From Hyphomicrobiales bacterium (GTDB lineage: Bacteria > Pseudomonadota > Alphaproteobacteria > Rhizobiales > Rhizobiaceae), in assembly GCA_900470965.1 (NCBI GenBank), contig UCCS01000065.1, forward strand, positions 48,822-112,821: a stretch of DNA of 64,000 nucleotides, in the 5' to 3' direction. Of the stretch, positions 26,079 to 34,079 are shown one piece after another. Made by a program: the position numbers and the translations under genes. The notes beneath the pieces were generated by a model, which searched no databases, was not told the DNA's origin, and saw nothing but the letters and a program-made list of their open reading frames with translations. Every line of letters starts with the position of its first letter. Positions within the stretch are counted from its first letter, which is position 1.

Positions 26079-26104
26079 GGGTGTTATCCTTCTGATGGCG
26101 GCAC

Positions 26105-27727
26105 CTAGTGAGCGCCGCCGCCTGAGATCTGACCGGGTTTCTTGAGGATCAGGCTGGCAAGCAGGGCGATGACCAGGGCGACGCCGAGCAGTAAGAAAGT
26201 GTCGCTGAAGGCCATGATATTAGCCTGCTTGCGCAGCTTGAGCGCGATGGCGACGACCGCCTTGTGCGTGGCAAGTGCCTGATCGCTGACGCCGTGGTTC
26301 ATGAAGTAGGCGGTCATCTTTGCAACACGATCGCGTGTGGCTTCCTCGAAGACGGAGACCGAGTTGGTCAGGATATTCGAGTGGAACTGCTCGCGCTTCG
26401 ACAGGAAGGTCTGCAACGAGGCAATGCCGACGGCACCGCCGAGATTGCGCATCATGTTGAAGAGAGCGGAAGCCGAGCCGGCATTCTCCGGTTCTATGCC
26501 TGCCGTGGCGATCGCCGAGAGCGGTGTGAAGACCAGCGCCTGGCCGACGGCACGCACGACATTCGGCCAGAAGAGCTGATCGCCCGCATAGTCGCCCGTC
26601 ATATGCACGTTCATGAAGTTCGAGGCGGCAAAGAGCGCAAAACCGATGACGATCAGCAGGCGGATGTCAAAGCGCTTCATCAGGCGCGGCACCAGGGGGA
26701 TCAGCAGCAGTTGCGGGATGCCGGTCCAGGCAAGCACAAAGCCGATCTGCTCGGAATTATAACCCTGAATGCGGGTCAGGTAGATCGGCAGCACGAAGAC
26801 CGAGCCATAGAGCGCGATACCCAGCAGGAAATTCGCAAGGATGCCGAAGCCGAAGTTACGGCGGGCAAACAGGCGCAGGTTCAAGAGCGGATTGGCGACC
26901 TTCAGCTCGATGATCAGGAAGAGCGTTAGCGAGACGGCGGCAATAATGGAGAGGCGGACGATGAAATCCGAGCCGAACCAGTCTTCCTTGTTGCCCTCTT
27001 CCAGCACGGTCTGGAGTGCGGCAAGCCCGATCGCCATGGTGACGATGCCGGGCCAGTCGCCCTTGGCGAGCAGACCGAGGTTCATCGGCGCACGGTCGAG
27101 CGAGGCCCAGAGCATGCCGACCATCAGGGCGCCGGGAACGAGGTTGATATAGAAGATATATTCCCAGCCCCAGTTTTCGGTGAAATAGCCGCCGATGGTC
27201 GGGCCGATCGCCGGCGCAAACGTGGCCGAAAGCGCAAAGAGCGCGAGGCCGATCGGCTGCTTGGGCTTGGGCAGCAGCGTGATGATGATGGTGAAGGCCA
27301 TCGGGATCAGCACGCCGCCGGAAAAACCCTGGATGGCGCGCAGGATGATCATCTGCTGCAGGTTCATCGCAAAGGCGCAGGCGACCGAGAAGATCAGGAA
27401 GAGCACCGCATTGACCAGCAGATAGTTGCGGACCGAAAAGACACGGGCAAGCCATGCGCTGAGCGGAATGACGACGATCTCGGCGATGAGATACGAGGTC
27501 GAGATCCAGCCGCCATCGTCTGTGCCGGCGCCGATGGCGCCCTGGATGTCGGCAAGCGAAGCATTGACGATCTGGATGTTGAGGATCGCCATGAAGGCGC
27601 CGAGCGTGGAGCCGACGACGGCCGTCCACATGCGAAGTGGGCTCATGACGGGCTTGGCAGCCGGGACGGCCGCAGCGGCGGGGCGCGCGACCGAATTGCT
27701 GTTTGCGGCGATCTGTAGCGTAGCCAT
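26105..27727 (-). CDS. emrB: DHA2-family MFS multidrug efflux protein, EmrB type
   Basis: The start at 27727 follows GGAGAGAAGTC. The 540-aa protein has 14 membrane segments, as in the DHA2 family. Helix 1 begins MWTAVVGSTLGAFMAILNIQ and the motif near helix 4-5 is LRAIQGFSGGVLIPMAFT. EmrB-type pumps work with a periplasmic adaptor (EmrA) and an outer-membrane channel to expel hydrophobic compounds. The adaptor gene is directly upstream (77-bp gap) and a cyclase gene directly downstream. Confidence 0.9.
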   Translation of the reverse strand: MATLQIAANSNSVARPAAAAVPAAKPVMSPLRMWTAVVGSTLGAFMAILNIQIVNASLADIQGAIGAGTDDGGWISTSYLIAEIVVIPLSAWLARVFSVRNYLLVNAVLFLIFSVACAFAMNLQQMIILRAIQGFSGGVLIPMAFTIIITLLPKPKQPIGLALFALSATFAPAIGPTIGGYFTENWGWEYIFYINLVPGALMVGMLWASLDRAPMNLGLLAKGDWPGIVTMAIGLAALQTVLEEGNKEDWFGSDFIVRLSIIAAVSLTLFLIIELKVANPLLNLRLFARRNFGFGILANFLLGIALYGSVFVLPIYLTRIQGYNSEQIGFVLAWTGIPQLLLIPLVPRLMKRFDIRLLIVIGFALFAASNFMNVHMTGDYAGDQLFWPNVVRAVGQALVFTPLSAIATAGIEPENAGSASALFNMMRNLGGAVGIASLQTFLSKREQFHSNILTNSVSVFEEATRDRVAKMTAYFMNHGVSDQALATHKAVVAIALKLRKQANIMAFSDTFLLLGVALVIALLASLILKKPGQISGGGAH

Positions 27728-27801
27728 GACTTCTCTCCTTCCGGCTCTGCGGAAAACTGTCTCATGACGCTGTTCGGGTGATAATTGAGAAAGGGATGGA
27801 A

Positions 27802-27828
27802 GGATCATCCAGCAGGAGTGGATAATCC
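27802..27828. promoter_or_regulatory. GGATCATCC-N9-GGATAATCC element at the emrA/emrB junction
   Basis: GGATCATCC (27802-27810) and GGATAATCC (27820-27828) are separated by nine bases. The same two words in the same order, with the same spacing, occur at 29121-29147 upstream of emrA and the LysR gene. Here the element overlaps the last codons of emrA and could serve an internal emrB promoter. Confidence 0.5.
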
Positions 27829-29019
27829 TTCCTCCACGGCCGCGGAGGTCTGAGCGGCCTTGGTATCGATATCGGGGATGACGGACATGCCCGAGCGCAG
27901 CAGGCCGGCAAGGCGCTCGTCGTCGATGACGATCTTGACTGGAATGCGCTGGACGATCTTGGTGAAATTGCCTGTGGCGTTGTCGGGCGGCAGTAGCGAG
28001 AATTCCAGGCCGCTTGCCGGCGAGACGCTGTCGACATGGCCCTTGATGGCAATGTCAGGAAAGCTGTCGACCTTGATTTCCACGGTCTGGCCAGGGCGCA
28101 CGAAGGTCAGCTGCGTTTCTTTGAAATTGGCAACGACATAGACCGCATGCAGTGGCACGACCGCCATCAACTGGGTGCCCGAGGTGACATACTGGCCGAC
28201 GCGGATCGAGCGCGCGCCGACCGTGCCGTCAACGGCGGCGACTATATCCGTATAGGAAAGATTGAGCTCGGCCTGGCCGGCGGCGGCTGTGGCCCTGTCG
28301 CGCTGGGCGAGCAGTTGCTCGCGCTGCGTCTGCAGCACCGGCACCTTGTTCTCGGCGGCAACGAGCGCCGCCTGATCGCGTTCAACAGCAGCGGCGGCCT
28401 GATCTTTCAGCGACTGGCTCTGCTCGGCGCGAGATTGCGTTCCGGCGCCGTTGGTGATCAGCCGACTGGCGCGGTCGGCATCGGACTGGGCGAAGGTCAG
28501 CGAGGCCTGCGATGCATTGAGCGTGGCGCGTGCCTGCTCAATGATCGACTGCTGCAGCGAGATCTGCGCATCGAGGTTGGTGACGGCAGCTTCGGCGGCC
28601 TTCACATCGGCCTTGGCCTGCGAAAGCGCCGCCTGGAAGTCGCGATCGTCGATGCGGGCGAGAACCTGACCGGCCTTGACCGTATCATTGTCGTTGACGA
28701 GGACCTGCTTGATATAGCCGGCGACCTTCGGGGCGACGGTCGTATAATCTGCCTTCACATAGGCATCGTCGGTGGATTCGATGAAGCGGCCGACCGTCCA
28801 GTAGCGGTAGCCGAAATCACCAGCGAAGGTGACACCGGCAAGCAGCGCTGCGGCAATGACGGCGTGCTTGATGAGCTTACGGCCGGACTTCTTCGGGGTC
28901 TCTACGGCCGCGGCGGCTGCAGCCATCGCTTCCGCAGTCGGTGCTGCAGCTTCTGTGGTAGGGGCGATCCCGCCCTGCTGGGCATTCTTGAAAGCGTCAT
29001 TGCGGGGCAGTTCGACCAT
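27805..29019 (-). CDS. emrA: HlyD/EmrA-type membrane fusion protein
   Basis: The 404-aa protein is the periplasmic adaptor for EmrB. A cytoplasmic N-terminus rich in Ala/Glu precedes one membrane helix (residues 48-66, HAVIAAALLAGVTFAGDFGY). A biotinyl-lipoyl-like strand pair (KVAGYIKQVLVNDNDTVKAG), a coiled-coil hairpin (about 120-235) and a beta-barrel (VGQYVTSGTQLMAVV) follow. It is the first gene of emrA-emrB-cyclase and diverges from a LysR regulator, the likely activator or repressor. No TolC-type gene is adjacent. Confidence 0.9.
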   Translation of the reverse strand: MVELPRNDAFKNAQQGGIAPTTEAAAPTAEAMAAAAAAVETPKKSGRKLIKHAVIAAALLAGVTFAGDFGYRYWTVGRFIESTDDAYVKADYTTVAPKVAGYIKQVLVNDNDTVKAGQVLARIDDRDFQAALSQAKADVKAAEAAVTNLDAQISLQQSIIEQARATLNASQASLTFAQSDADRASRLITNGAGTQSRAEQSQSLKDQAAAAVERDQAALVAAENKVPVLQTQREQLLAQRDRATAAAGQAELNLSYTDIVAAVDGTVGARSIRVGQYVTSGTQLMAVVPLHAVYVVANFKETQLTFVRPGQTVEIKVDSFPDIAIKGHVDSVSPASGLEFSLLPPDNATGNFTKIVQRIPVKIVIDDERLAGLLRSGMSVIPDIDTKAAQTSAAVEEGLSTPAG

Positions 29020-29120
29020 TGTCCTTCTCCATTCGTCTGGGCTTCATCAGTACGAAGCCCTGTTCGATGGGAGGAAGATGGACCCAGCAGTGCTTTCTGA
29101 TAATCTGCTGTTTTCGGGAA

Positions 29121-29147
29121 GGATCATCAACTCTCAGCGGATAATCG
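29121..29147. promoter_or_regulatory. GGATCATCA-N9-GGATAATCG element between emrA and the LysR gene
   Basis: The two words lie nine bases apart and end nine bases before the LysR ATG. A further GATAATC occurs about 15 bases upstream. The match to 27802-27828 in order and spacing suggests a LysR-type binding site controlling emrA and the regulator itself. Confidence 0.55.
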
Positions 29148-29156
29148 AGGTGCGAT

Positions 29157-30059
29157 ATGGATCGGCTGACCAGCCTCACAGTCTTCGGTCGGGTGGTGGA
29201 ATGCGGCGGCTTTTCCGCTGCAGCGCGGCGCCTCAACATGTCCGTCACCATGGTGGGCAACCATGTGCAATCATTGGAAGATCGCCTCGGCGTGCGGCTC
29301 TTGAACCGCACCACGCGCAAGGTCAGCCTGACCGAAACCGGCAAATATTATTACGAGCGCTCGTCGCAGATCCTGGCCGATCTCGAAGAGGCGGATCGCG
29401 CGGCCGGCGCCTTGAGTTCGACGCCACGCGGCACGCTGAGATTTTACACAAGCAGCGCCATCGTCCGTTTCCTGCTGCCCGTCATCAACGAGTTCATGAC
29501 GCTCTATCCGGCCGTCCAGATCGATTTCAGTATCGGCGAGCGCTCGGTGGACATGATCGAGGATGGCTATGATCTGGTGATCCGTACGACGCCATCGCCG
29601 GATTCGAGCCTCGTGGCGCGTAAGCTGACGCCATGGCGGCATTTCCTTGTCTGCTCGCCAGATTATCTGAAAACTCACGCCATGCCGACGACGCCGGCCG
29701 AAGTCGCCGAGCACAATTGCCTGCAATACGCCTATTATCCCTTTGGCGAAGAATGGCGTTTCGAGGATGCCGAGGGACGGCAGGAGAGCGTCAAGGTGGG
29801 CGGCAGCATCATTTCCAACAGCGCGGAGACCCTGCGCTATCTGGTGCTGAACGGGCAGGGCATCTTCCTCGCCCCAAGCTTCGTCGTGTCAGAGGATCTG
29901 GAGGCCGGTCGTCTGGTGCAGATGATGCCTGATTATCGCGGCGTCGAGATCCATATCAACGCCGTCTATCCGAACCGAAGCCATCTTCCGACCAAGGTGC
30001 GGCTGTTCCTCGACATGCTGGTGGATCGCTTCGCCGAACATCGCAAATGGATGGCGTGA
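29157..30059 (+). CDS. LysR-family transcriptional regulator of the emr operon
   Basis: The 300-aa protein has an N-terminal winged helix (residues 1-60: MDRLTSLTVFGRVVECGGFS, GNHVQSLEDRLGVRLLNRTT) and a LysR substrate-binding domain (90-295: GTLRFYTSSAIVRFLLPVIN, EDGYDLVIRT). It is the CrgA/AaeR-like subgroup with the MDRL start. It diverges from emrA and sits beside an emrA-side element, so it probably controls the pump in response to an aromatic or drug-like ligand. The ligand is unknown. Confidence 0.9.
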   Translation: MDRLTSLTVFGRVVECGGFSAAARRLNMSVTMVGNHVQSLEDRLGVRLLNRTTRKVSLTETGKYYYERSSQILADLEEADRAAGALSSTPRGTLRFYTSSAIVRFLLPVINEFMTLYPAVQIDFSIGERSVDMIEDGYDLVIRTTPSPDSSLVARKLTPWRHFLVCSPDYLKTHAMPTTPAEVAEHNCLQYAYYPFGEEWRFEDAEGRQESVKVGGSIISNSAETLRYLVLNGQGIFLAPSFVVSEDLEAGRLVQMMPDYRGVEIHINAVYPNRSHLPTKVRLFLDMLVDRFAEHRKWMA

Positions 30060-30064
30060 AAGGC

Positions 30065-30091
30065 GTCCGCCGGGACTGTTTCCCGCCGGAC
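30065..30091. terminator. Hairpin between convergent LysR and GST genes
   Basis: GTCCGCCGGGA (30065-30075) pairs with TCCCGCCGGAC (30081-30091) with one mismatch. There is no T-tract on either strand, so it is a weak or Rho-assisted terminator at best. Confidence 0.45.
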
Positions 30092-30101
30092 CAGTGCTTC
30101 A

Positions 30102-30785
30102 TTATGGCTGGACTGGAGAGCCGACATATCCGGCAGACTGGATATAGGCGATGGGCGCAAAGAAGTTTCCGCCGGCATTGAACGCCATCAGCCCTTCCTC
30201 GCTCAACGCCGCCCGCACAGCCGGGCGGGCTGCGACACGCTTCATGAAGGCAGGAAGGGCGGCAAAACGATCGAGATCGATTTCGATCCAGGGCGACCAG
30301 TTGAGGCAGACGAAGAGATAGGCATCCGCGACCGTGAAATTCTCGCCGGTGAGATAGGGACCGGCAAGCCTCCCGTTGATCCAGTCGAGGCGTTTGTTCA
30401 CGACCGTGCGCATCGCCTCATGTGCGGTGGTGTAATCGGCATTGAAGAGCATTGCCATCGGCTTGTGCAGTTCCGACGTGATGAAATTCAGCAGGGATTG
30501 CACCTGATTGCGGCCAAAGCTGCCGATCTCGGGCAGCATCCTTCTGCCCTCAGGAGCGCTATCGGCAAGAAATTGCACGATCGCCGGCCCCTCCGTCAGC
30601 ACTTTGCCATCGTCGAGCATTAGCGCCGGCACATAGCCGTTGCCGTTGATGGCGAGATAGTCCTCTCCGTTGCTGGTGCGATGCGTCTTTCGATCGACCG
30701 TGACGAGCTCGATATCGATACTGAGCTCCCGGCAGACGATATGCGGCGAAAGCGAACAGGCGGCCGCATGCATATATAGCTTCAT
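30102..30785 (-). CDS. Glutathione S-transferase family protein
   Basis: The start at 30785 follows GGAGGAAAGTC; the upstream frame runs through the operator. The 227-aa protein begins with the beta-class GST start MKLYMHAAACSLSPHIVCRE (Cys10 region), then NGNGYVPALMLDDGKVLTEG with the cis-Pro, and the helical C-terminal domain with GENFTVADAYLFVCLNW. Beta-class GSTs conjugate glutathione or act as thiol reductases. It diverges from a TetR regulator with a shared 21-bp inverted repeat, so induction by a xenobiotic is plausible. Confidence 0.9.
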   Translation of the reverse strand: MKLYMHAAACSLSPHIVCRELSIDIELVTVDRKTHRTSNGEDYLAINGNGYVPALMLDDGKVLTEGPAIVQFLADSAPEGRRMLPEIGSFGRNQVQSLLNFITSELHKPMAMLFNADYTTAHEAMRTVVNKRLDWINGRLAGPYLTGENFTVADAYLFVCLNWSPWIEIDLDRFAALPAFMKRVAARPAVRAALSEEGLMAFNAGGNFFAPIAYIQSAGYVGSPVQP

Positions 30786-30839
30786 GACTTTCCTCCTCCA
30801 GCGGCCGTGTGAAGCCGCCAGCATCAATCCGTTGGACAT

Positions 30840-30895
30840 TTGTACTATTTCGCATAAAATTCCCCTGGTCAATTATTTTATGCGAAACGGTACAA
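30840..30895. promoter_or_regulatory. Long inverted repeat between GST and TetR genes
   Basis: Arms of 21 bp at 30840-30860 and 30875-30895 match at 19 positions; the shared inner part is TTTCGCATAAAAT and the ends are TTGTAC. The 14-bp spacer lies between divergent starts. This is a strong candidate for a TetR operator pair controlling both genes. Confidence 0.75.
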
Positions 30896-30896
30896 A

Positions 30897-31505
30897 ATGA
30901 GCGAGAAGAAGCGCGGCCGTCCGAGGGCCTTCGATGCGAAGGTGACATTGGAGAAGGCGAGGGAGGTGTTCTGGGATCGCGGCTTTGCCGGCACGTCGCT
31001 GGACACGCTGAGCGCCGCCACCCAGCTCAACCGCCCGAGCCTCTATGGTGCCTTCGGCGACAAAGAGGATCTTTATATCGATGCCCTCGAGGGCTACCGC
31101 GCAGAAAGCATGGGCGTACTGGCAGATGCGCTCGACCCGTCGCTGCCGCTGCGCGAAAACCTCGCGCGTGTTTATCAACGTGCTCTGGCCATCTATCTCC
31201 ACGGGGAAACCGCCGCCCGTGGCTGCTTCCTCATCGGCACAGCAACGGCTGAAGCGATCCAGCATGAGCGGGTCCGGGAAGTATTGAGCCGCAGCCTCGA
31301 CGATTTCGACGGGGAGATCGAGAAACGTATGAAGCTCGCGATAGAACGGGGCGAATTGCCCGACGGAAGCGATCCTCACACGCTTGCAAGGCTCGCTTCC
31401 GCCGTCATGCATTCGCTTGCCGTCCGCGCGCGGGCCGGCGACAGCCGCGAGACACTGGAGGCCTTGGCGCAGTCCGGCGTGGATATGATCTGCGGAAAAG
31501 CCTGA
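30897..31505 (+). CDS. TetR/AcrR-family regulator next to GST
   Basis: The 202-aa protein has an N-terminal TetR helix-turn-helix (DAKVTLEKAREVFWDRGFAG, TSLDTLSAATQLNRPSLYGA, FGDKEDLYIDALEGYR) and a helical ligand domain with ETAARGCFLIGTATAEAIQ, a pattern of the YxaF/LmrA-like group. Its ATG abuts the right arm of the inverted repeat, so translation and transcription start are close to the operator. It likely represses itself and the GST. It ends three bases before the convergent MFS stop codon. Confidence 0.9.
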   Translation: MSEKKRGRPRAFDAKVTLEKAREVFWDRGFAGTSLDTLSAATQLNRPSLYGAFGDKEDLYIDALEGYRAESMGVLADALDPSLPLRENLARVYQRALAIYLHGETAARGCFLIGTATAEAIQHERVREVLSRSLDDFDGEIEKRMKLAIERGELPDGSDPHTLARLASAVMHSLAVRARAGDSRETLEALAQSGVDMICGKA

Positions 31506-31508
31506 GGT

Positions 31509-32738
31509 TCAGGCTTCCTCTTCTTTCGTCCGCACCAGCCATGTGAAGGCCGCGCCCGCAAGCAGGAGGACGCTGGTGCCGAGAAAGACCGCCGGCATGC
31601 CGATATGCCCGCCGACAAAGCCGCCGAGAACAGGCCCGACAACCTGGCCCACATATTGCGAAGAAATGGACAGGCCGAGAATGCTGCCGGCCGCACTATC
31701 CGGCACACTATGCCGGATGACGGCGGTAATGCAGGGCAGGAGCCCGCCGAGCGCCAGACCCATCAGGAAACGAAGGCCAATCAGCTGCCACGACACGGTC
31801 ACGAAGGCCTGTGGAATGAGCAACAGCCCCGCAACCGCGAGCGCACCGGCAATGACCGGCCAGTGGCCGATTCGGTCGGCCAGCTTGCCGAGCCGCGAGG
31901 CGGAGAGGATGCTGCCGAGCGCTGCCGCCGACATGACGATACCGGCGACCATCGTCACCTGTCCCTGATCGGGCACCAACTGCGCCACATAGACGGTGAT
32001 GATAGGCTCGATCGACATATTGGCAAGCATCAGCAGCAGGCCGGTCGCAAGCATGGCGACCACCGGCCCCTTGTCGGGAATGGATTTCCAGCCGCCGGAC
32101 GCCTTGGCCGCCTGTTTGCGGGCCGCCGATTTCTCCTCCTTGATGAGGAACGTGGTGGCGAGGAAGGCGAGGAAGATCATGCCGCCGGCCGCCATGAACG
32201 TGCCGCGGATGCCGATGATAGGCGGCAGCGCCCCGCCGATCAGCGGGCCGACGAGATTGCCGGCCATGATGCCTGACGAAAGCACGCCGAGCGCCCAGGC
32301 GGACCGGTCCTTTGGCGTCTGTGTCGCCACCAACACCATCGAGCCCGAGGCATAACCGCCCGCCAGGCCGACGAAGAGGCGCAGCGCCACCAATTGCCAG
32401 ACGCTGCCGGCCATGCCCATCAGCGAGATGGCGATGGTCATGCCGAGGCTGGCGCGCACCAGCATCAGCTTGCGTCCATAGATATCGCCGAGCCGGCCCC
32501 AGAGCGGCGCCACGCAGGCGGCGGCAAAGAAGGTCGCGCCATAGGCAATGCCCGACCACTGCACGATCGCCGCATGGTCATTCACGCCAAGCTCCTCCAC
32601 GTAAAGCGGGAGGAAGGGAAGCAGCAGCGTCATCGCCACGATGGTCGTGAACGAGCCAAGCAGCGAGATGACGAGATTGCGTTTCCAGTAGGCGGAGCCC
32701 GGCGCCACCTTTGCGGCGTCCCATTGAGTGTCGGTCAT
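31509..32738 (-). CDS. MFS transporter (DHA1-like)
   Basis: The start at 32738 gives 409 aa with 12 predicted membrane segments. The loop 2-3 motif is GRLGDIYGRKLMLVRASLGM and helix 4 has LRLFVGLAGGYASGSMVLVA. A second half-domain has a matching loop (GKLADRIGHWPVIAGALAVA). It resembles multidrug DHA1 pumps such as MdtG/TetA-like proteins. The substrate is not known. A possible operator (GATTGCA-ATG-TGCAATC) lies in the divergent gap towards the NTF2-like gene. Confidence 0.85.
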   Translation of the reverse strand: MTDTQWDAAKVAPGSAYWKRNLVISLLGSFTTIVAMTLLLPFLPLYVEELGVNDHAAIVQWSGIAYGATFFAAACVAPLWGRLGDIYGRKLMLVRASLGMTIAISLMGMAGSVWQLVALRLFVGLAGGYASGSMVLVATQTPKDRSAWALGVLSSGIMAGNLVGPLIGGALPPIIGIRGTFMAAGGMIFLAFLATTFLIKEEKSAARKQAAKASGGWKSIPDKGPVVAMLATGLLLMLANMSIEPIITVYVAQLVPDQGQVTMVAGIVMSAAALGSILSASRLGKLADRIGHWPVIAGALAVAGLLLIPQAFVTVSWQLIGLRFLMGLALGGLLPCITAVIRHSVPDSAAGSILGLSISSQYVGQVVGPVLGGFVGGHIGMPAVFLGTSVLLLAGAAFTWLVRTKEEEA

Positions 32739-32891
32739 TGCGGATCTTCTTCGGTGCAGTCTGGCCGCGGCCAAGATGAGGAGACCCTCACTTTACGCAT
32801 CGCACTGAGGGCTGCCAAGGACGGATTCCACTCAATCAGACCTGCCGGCAGAGGGAAAAGCGGATTGAAAGCCATGATTTCGCCCTCAACT

Positions 32892-32908
32892 GATTGCAAT
32901 GTGCAATC
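32892..32908. promoter_or_regulatory. Short inverted repeat between MFS and NTF2-like genes
   Basis: GATTGCA (32892-32898) and TGCAATC (32902-32908) form perfect 7-bp arms across ATG. It lies 23 bp before the NTF2-like start and may be an operator. The regulator is unknown. Confidence 0.4.
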
Positions 32909-32931
32909 GGAATTCCAAAGGAGGAGCAATC

Positions 32932-33280
32932 ATGAGCGACAGAGATGACGATCGCGCAAAAATGCTGCGCAATCTCTACGCAGCCTTATCTGGATCGGCG
33001 GAAGGATATCGTCGGCGCAATGCTGACGGAGAATTTCACCTTCTCCAGCCCACAGGATGATCATATTGACCGCGCCACCTATTTCGAGCGCTGCTGGCCG
33101 AACGAGCCGGCGCTGAACGCCTTCGACATCGAGTTCCTGGTGGTCCGTGGCGATGAGGCCGTCGTGCGCTACAAGGCCGAAATGACCGATGGTAAAGCCT
33201 TCCGCACCATCGAAAGCTTCCGTTTCGATGGTGACAGGATAGCGGCGGTCGACGTCTATTTCGGCCGCAACATCGGTTAG
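32932..33280 (+). pseudogene. NTF2/SnoaL-like protein gene with a +1 frameshift
   Basis: AAAGGAGGAGCAATC precedes ATG 32932, the best ribosome-binding site here. That frame reads MSDRDDDRAKMLRNLYAA and then leaves coding sense, whereas the +1 frame continues with YLDRRKDIVGAMLTENFTF and SSPQDDHIDRATYF to the stop at 33280. Skipping one T at 32986-32987 restores a normal SnoaL-like protein of about 115 aa. The length of the span, 349 bases, is one over a multiple of three. It is either a real frameshift or a sequencing error. The alternative start at 32945 lacks a ribosome-binding site. Confidence 0.7.
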
Positions 33281-34008
33281 AAGAAGCGTATCGCCGATGT
33301 TGCGATGATGATGATCGAAACCGCGATCATCAGCGGCTTGACCGGCAGCCGCTTGACGAGGATCGCCCCGAAGGGCGCGGCGATCACGCCGCCGATGATC
33401 AGACCCACCGCCGAGCCGAGTTCCGACCAGCCGAGCGTCAGTACGAAGGTGATCGAGATGATCAGCGTCACCGCGAATTCGGTGAAATTGGTCGAGCCGA
33501 TCACCCGCTTCGGATCGTGACCTCGGCCAACGAGCGAGCTGGTGACGATCGGTCCCCATCCGCCGCCACCGATCGCATCCAGCACGCCGCCGCAAAGCCC
33601 GACGGGCGGCACCATCCAATCGCGGACATTGCGCTTCGGCGTCGGGTGGAAGGCTTTCCAGAGGATCACGAGACCGATGGCGATCAGATAGGCCGAAACG
33701 AAGGGCTCGATGACCTTGCCATCGACATTAGCAAGCAGGAAGGCGCCGGCCGCCCCGCCGATCATGCCGGCGGGTGCCAGCCGCGCCACCAGCTTCCAGT
33801 CGACATTGCGGTGCCAGGCATGGGAAATGCCCGATGCGGCCGTCGTGAACATCTCCGTCACATGCGTCATCGCGCTGGCATTGGCGACCGGCACGCCGAG
33901 CGCCAGCAGGCTGGTCGTAGACAGCACGCCGAAGGCCATGCCGAGCGCGCCATCGATGATCTGCGCGCAGAAACCGACGACGATGAAGAGGAAGAAATCC
34001 GTACTCAT
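33277..34008 (-). CDS. TauE/SafE-family sulfite exporter-like permease
   Basis: The 243-aa integral membrane protein has about eight membrane segments and the repeated TSUP pattern: FCAQIIDGALGMAFGVLSTT near the N-terminus and LCGGVLDAIGGGGWGPIVTS in the second half. Family members move sulfite, sulfoacetate or other organosulfur anions. The stop codon interlocks with that of the convergent NTF2-like gene (shared TTAG at 33277-33280). No sulfur-oxidation genes are adjacent. Confidence 0.87.
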   Translation of the reverse strand: MSTDFFLFIVVGFCAQIIDGALGMAFGVLSTTSLLALGVPVANASAMTHVTEMFTTAASGISHAWHRNVDWKLVARLAPAGMIGGAAGAFLLANVDGKVIEPFVSAYLIAIGLVILWKAFHPTPKRNVRDWMVPPVGLCGGVLDAIGGGGWGPIVTSSLVGRGHDPKRVIGSTNFTEFAVTLIISITFVLTLGWSELGSAVGLIIGGVIAAPFGAILVKRLPVKPLMIAVSIIIIATSAIRFF

Positions 34009-34079
34009 GAAAATCCTTGGCGAACAAAAGGCCTAGCGAAGGCAAGACTGAAACAGTTAAGGGCGGAAAAAGTTTCGTC

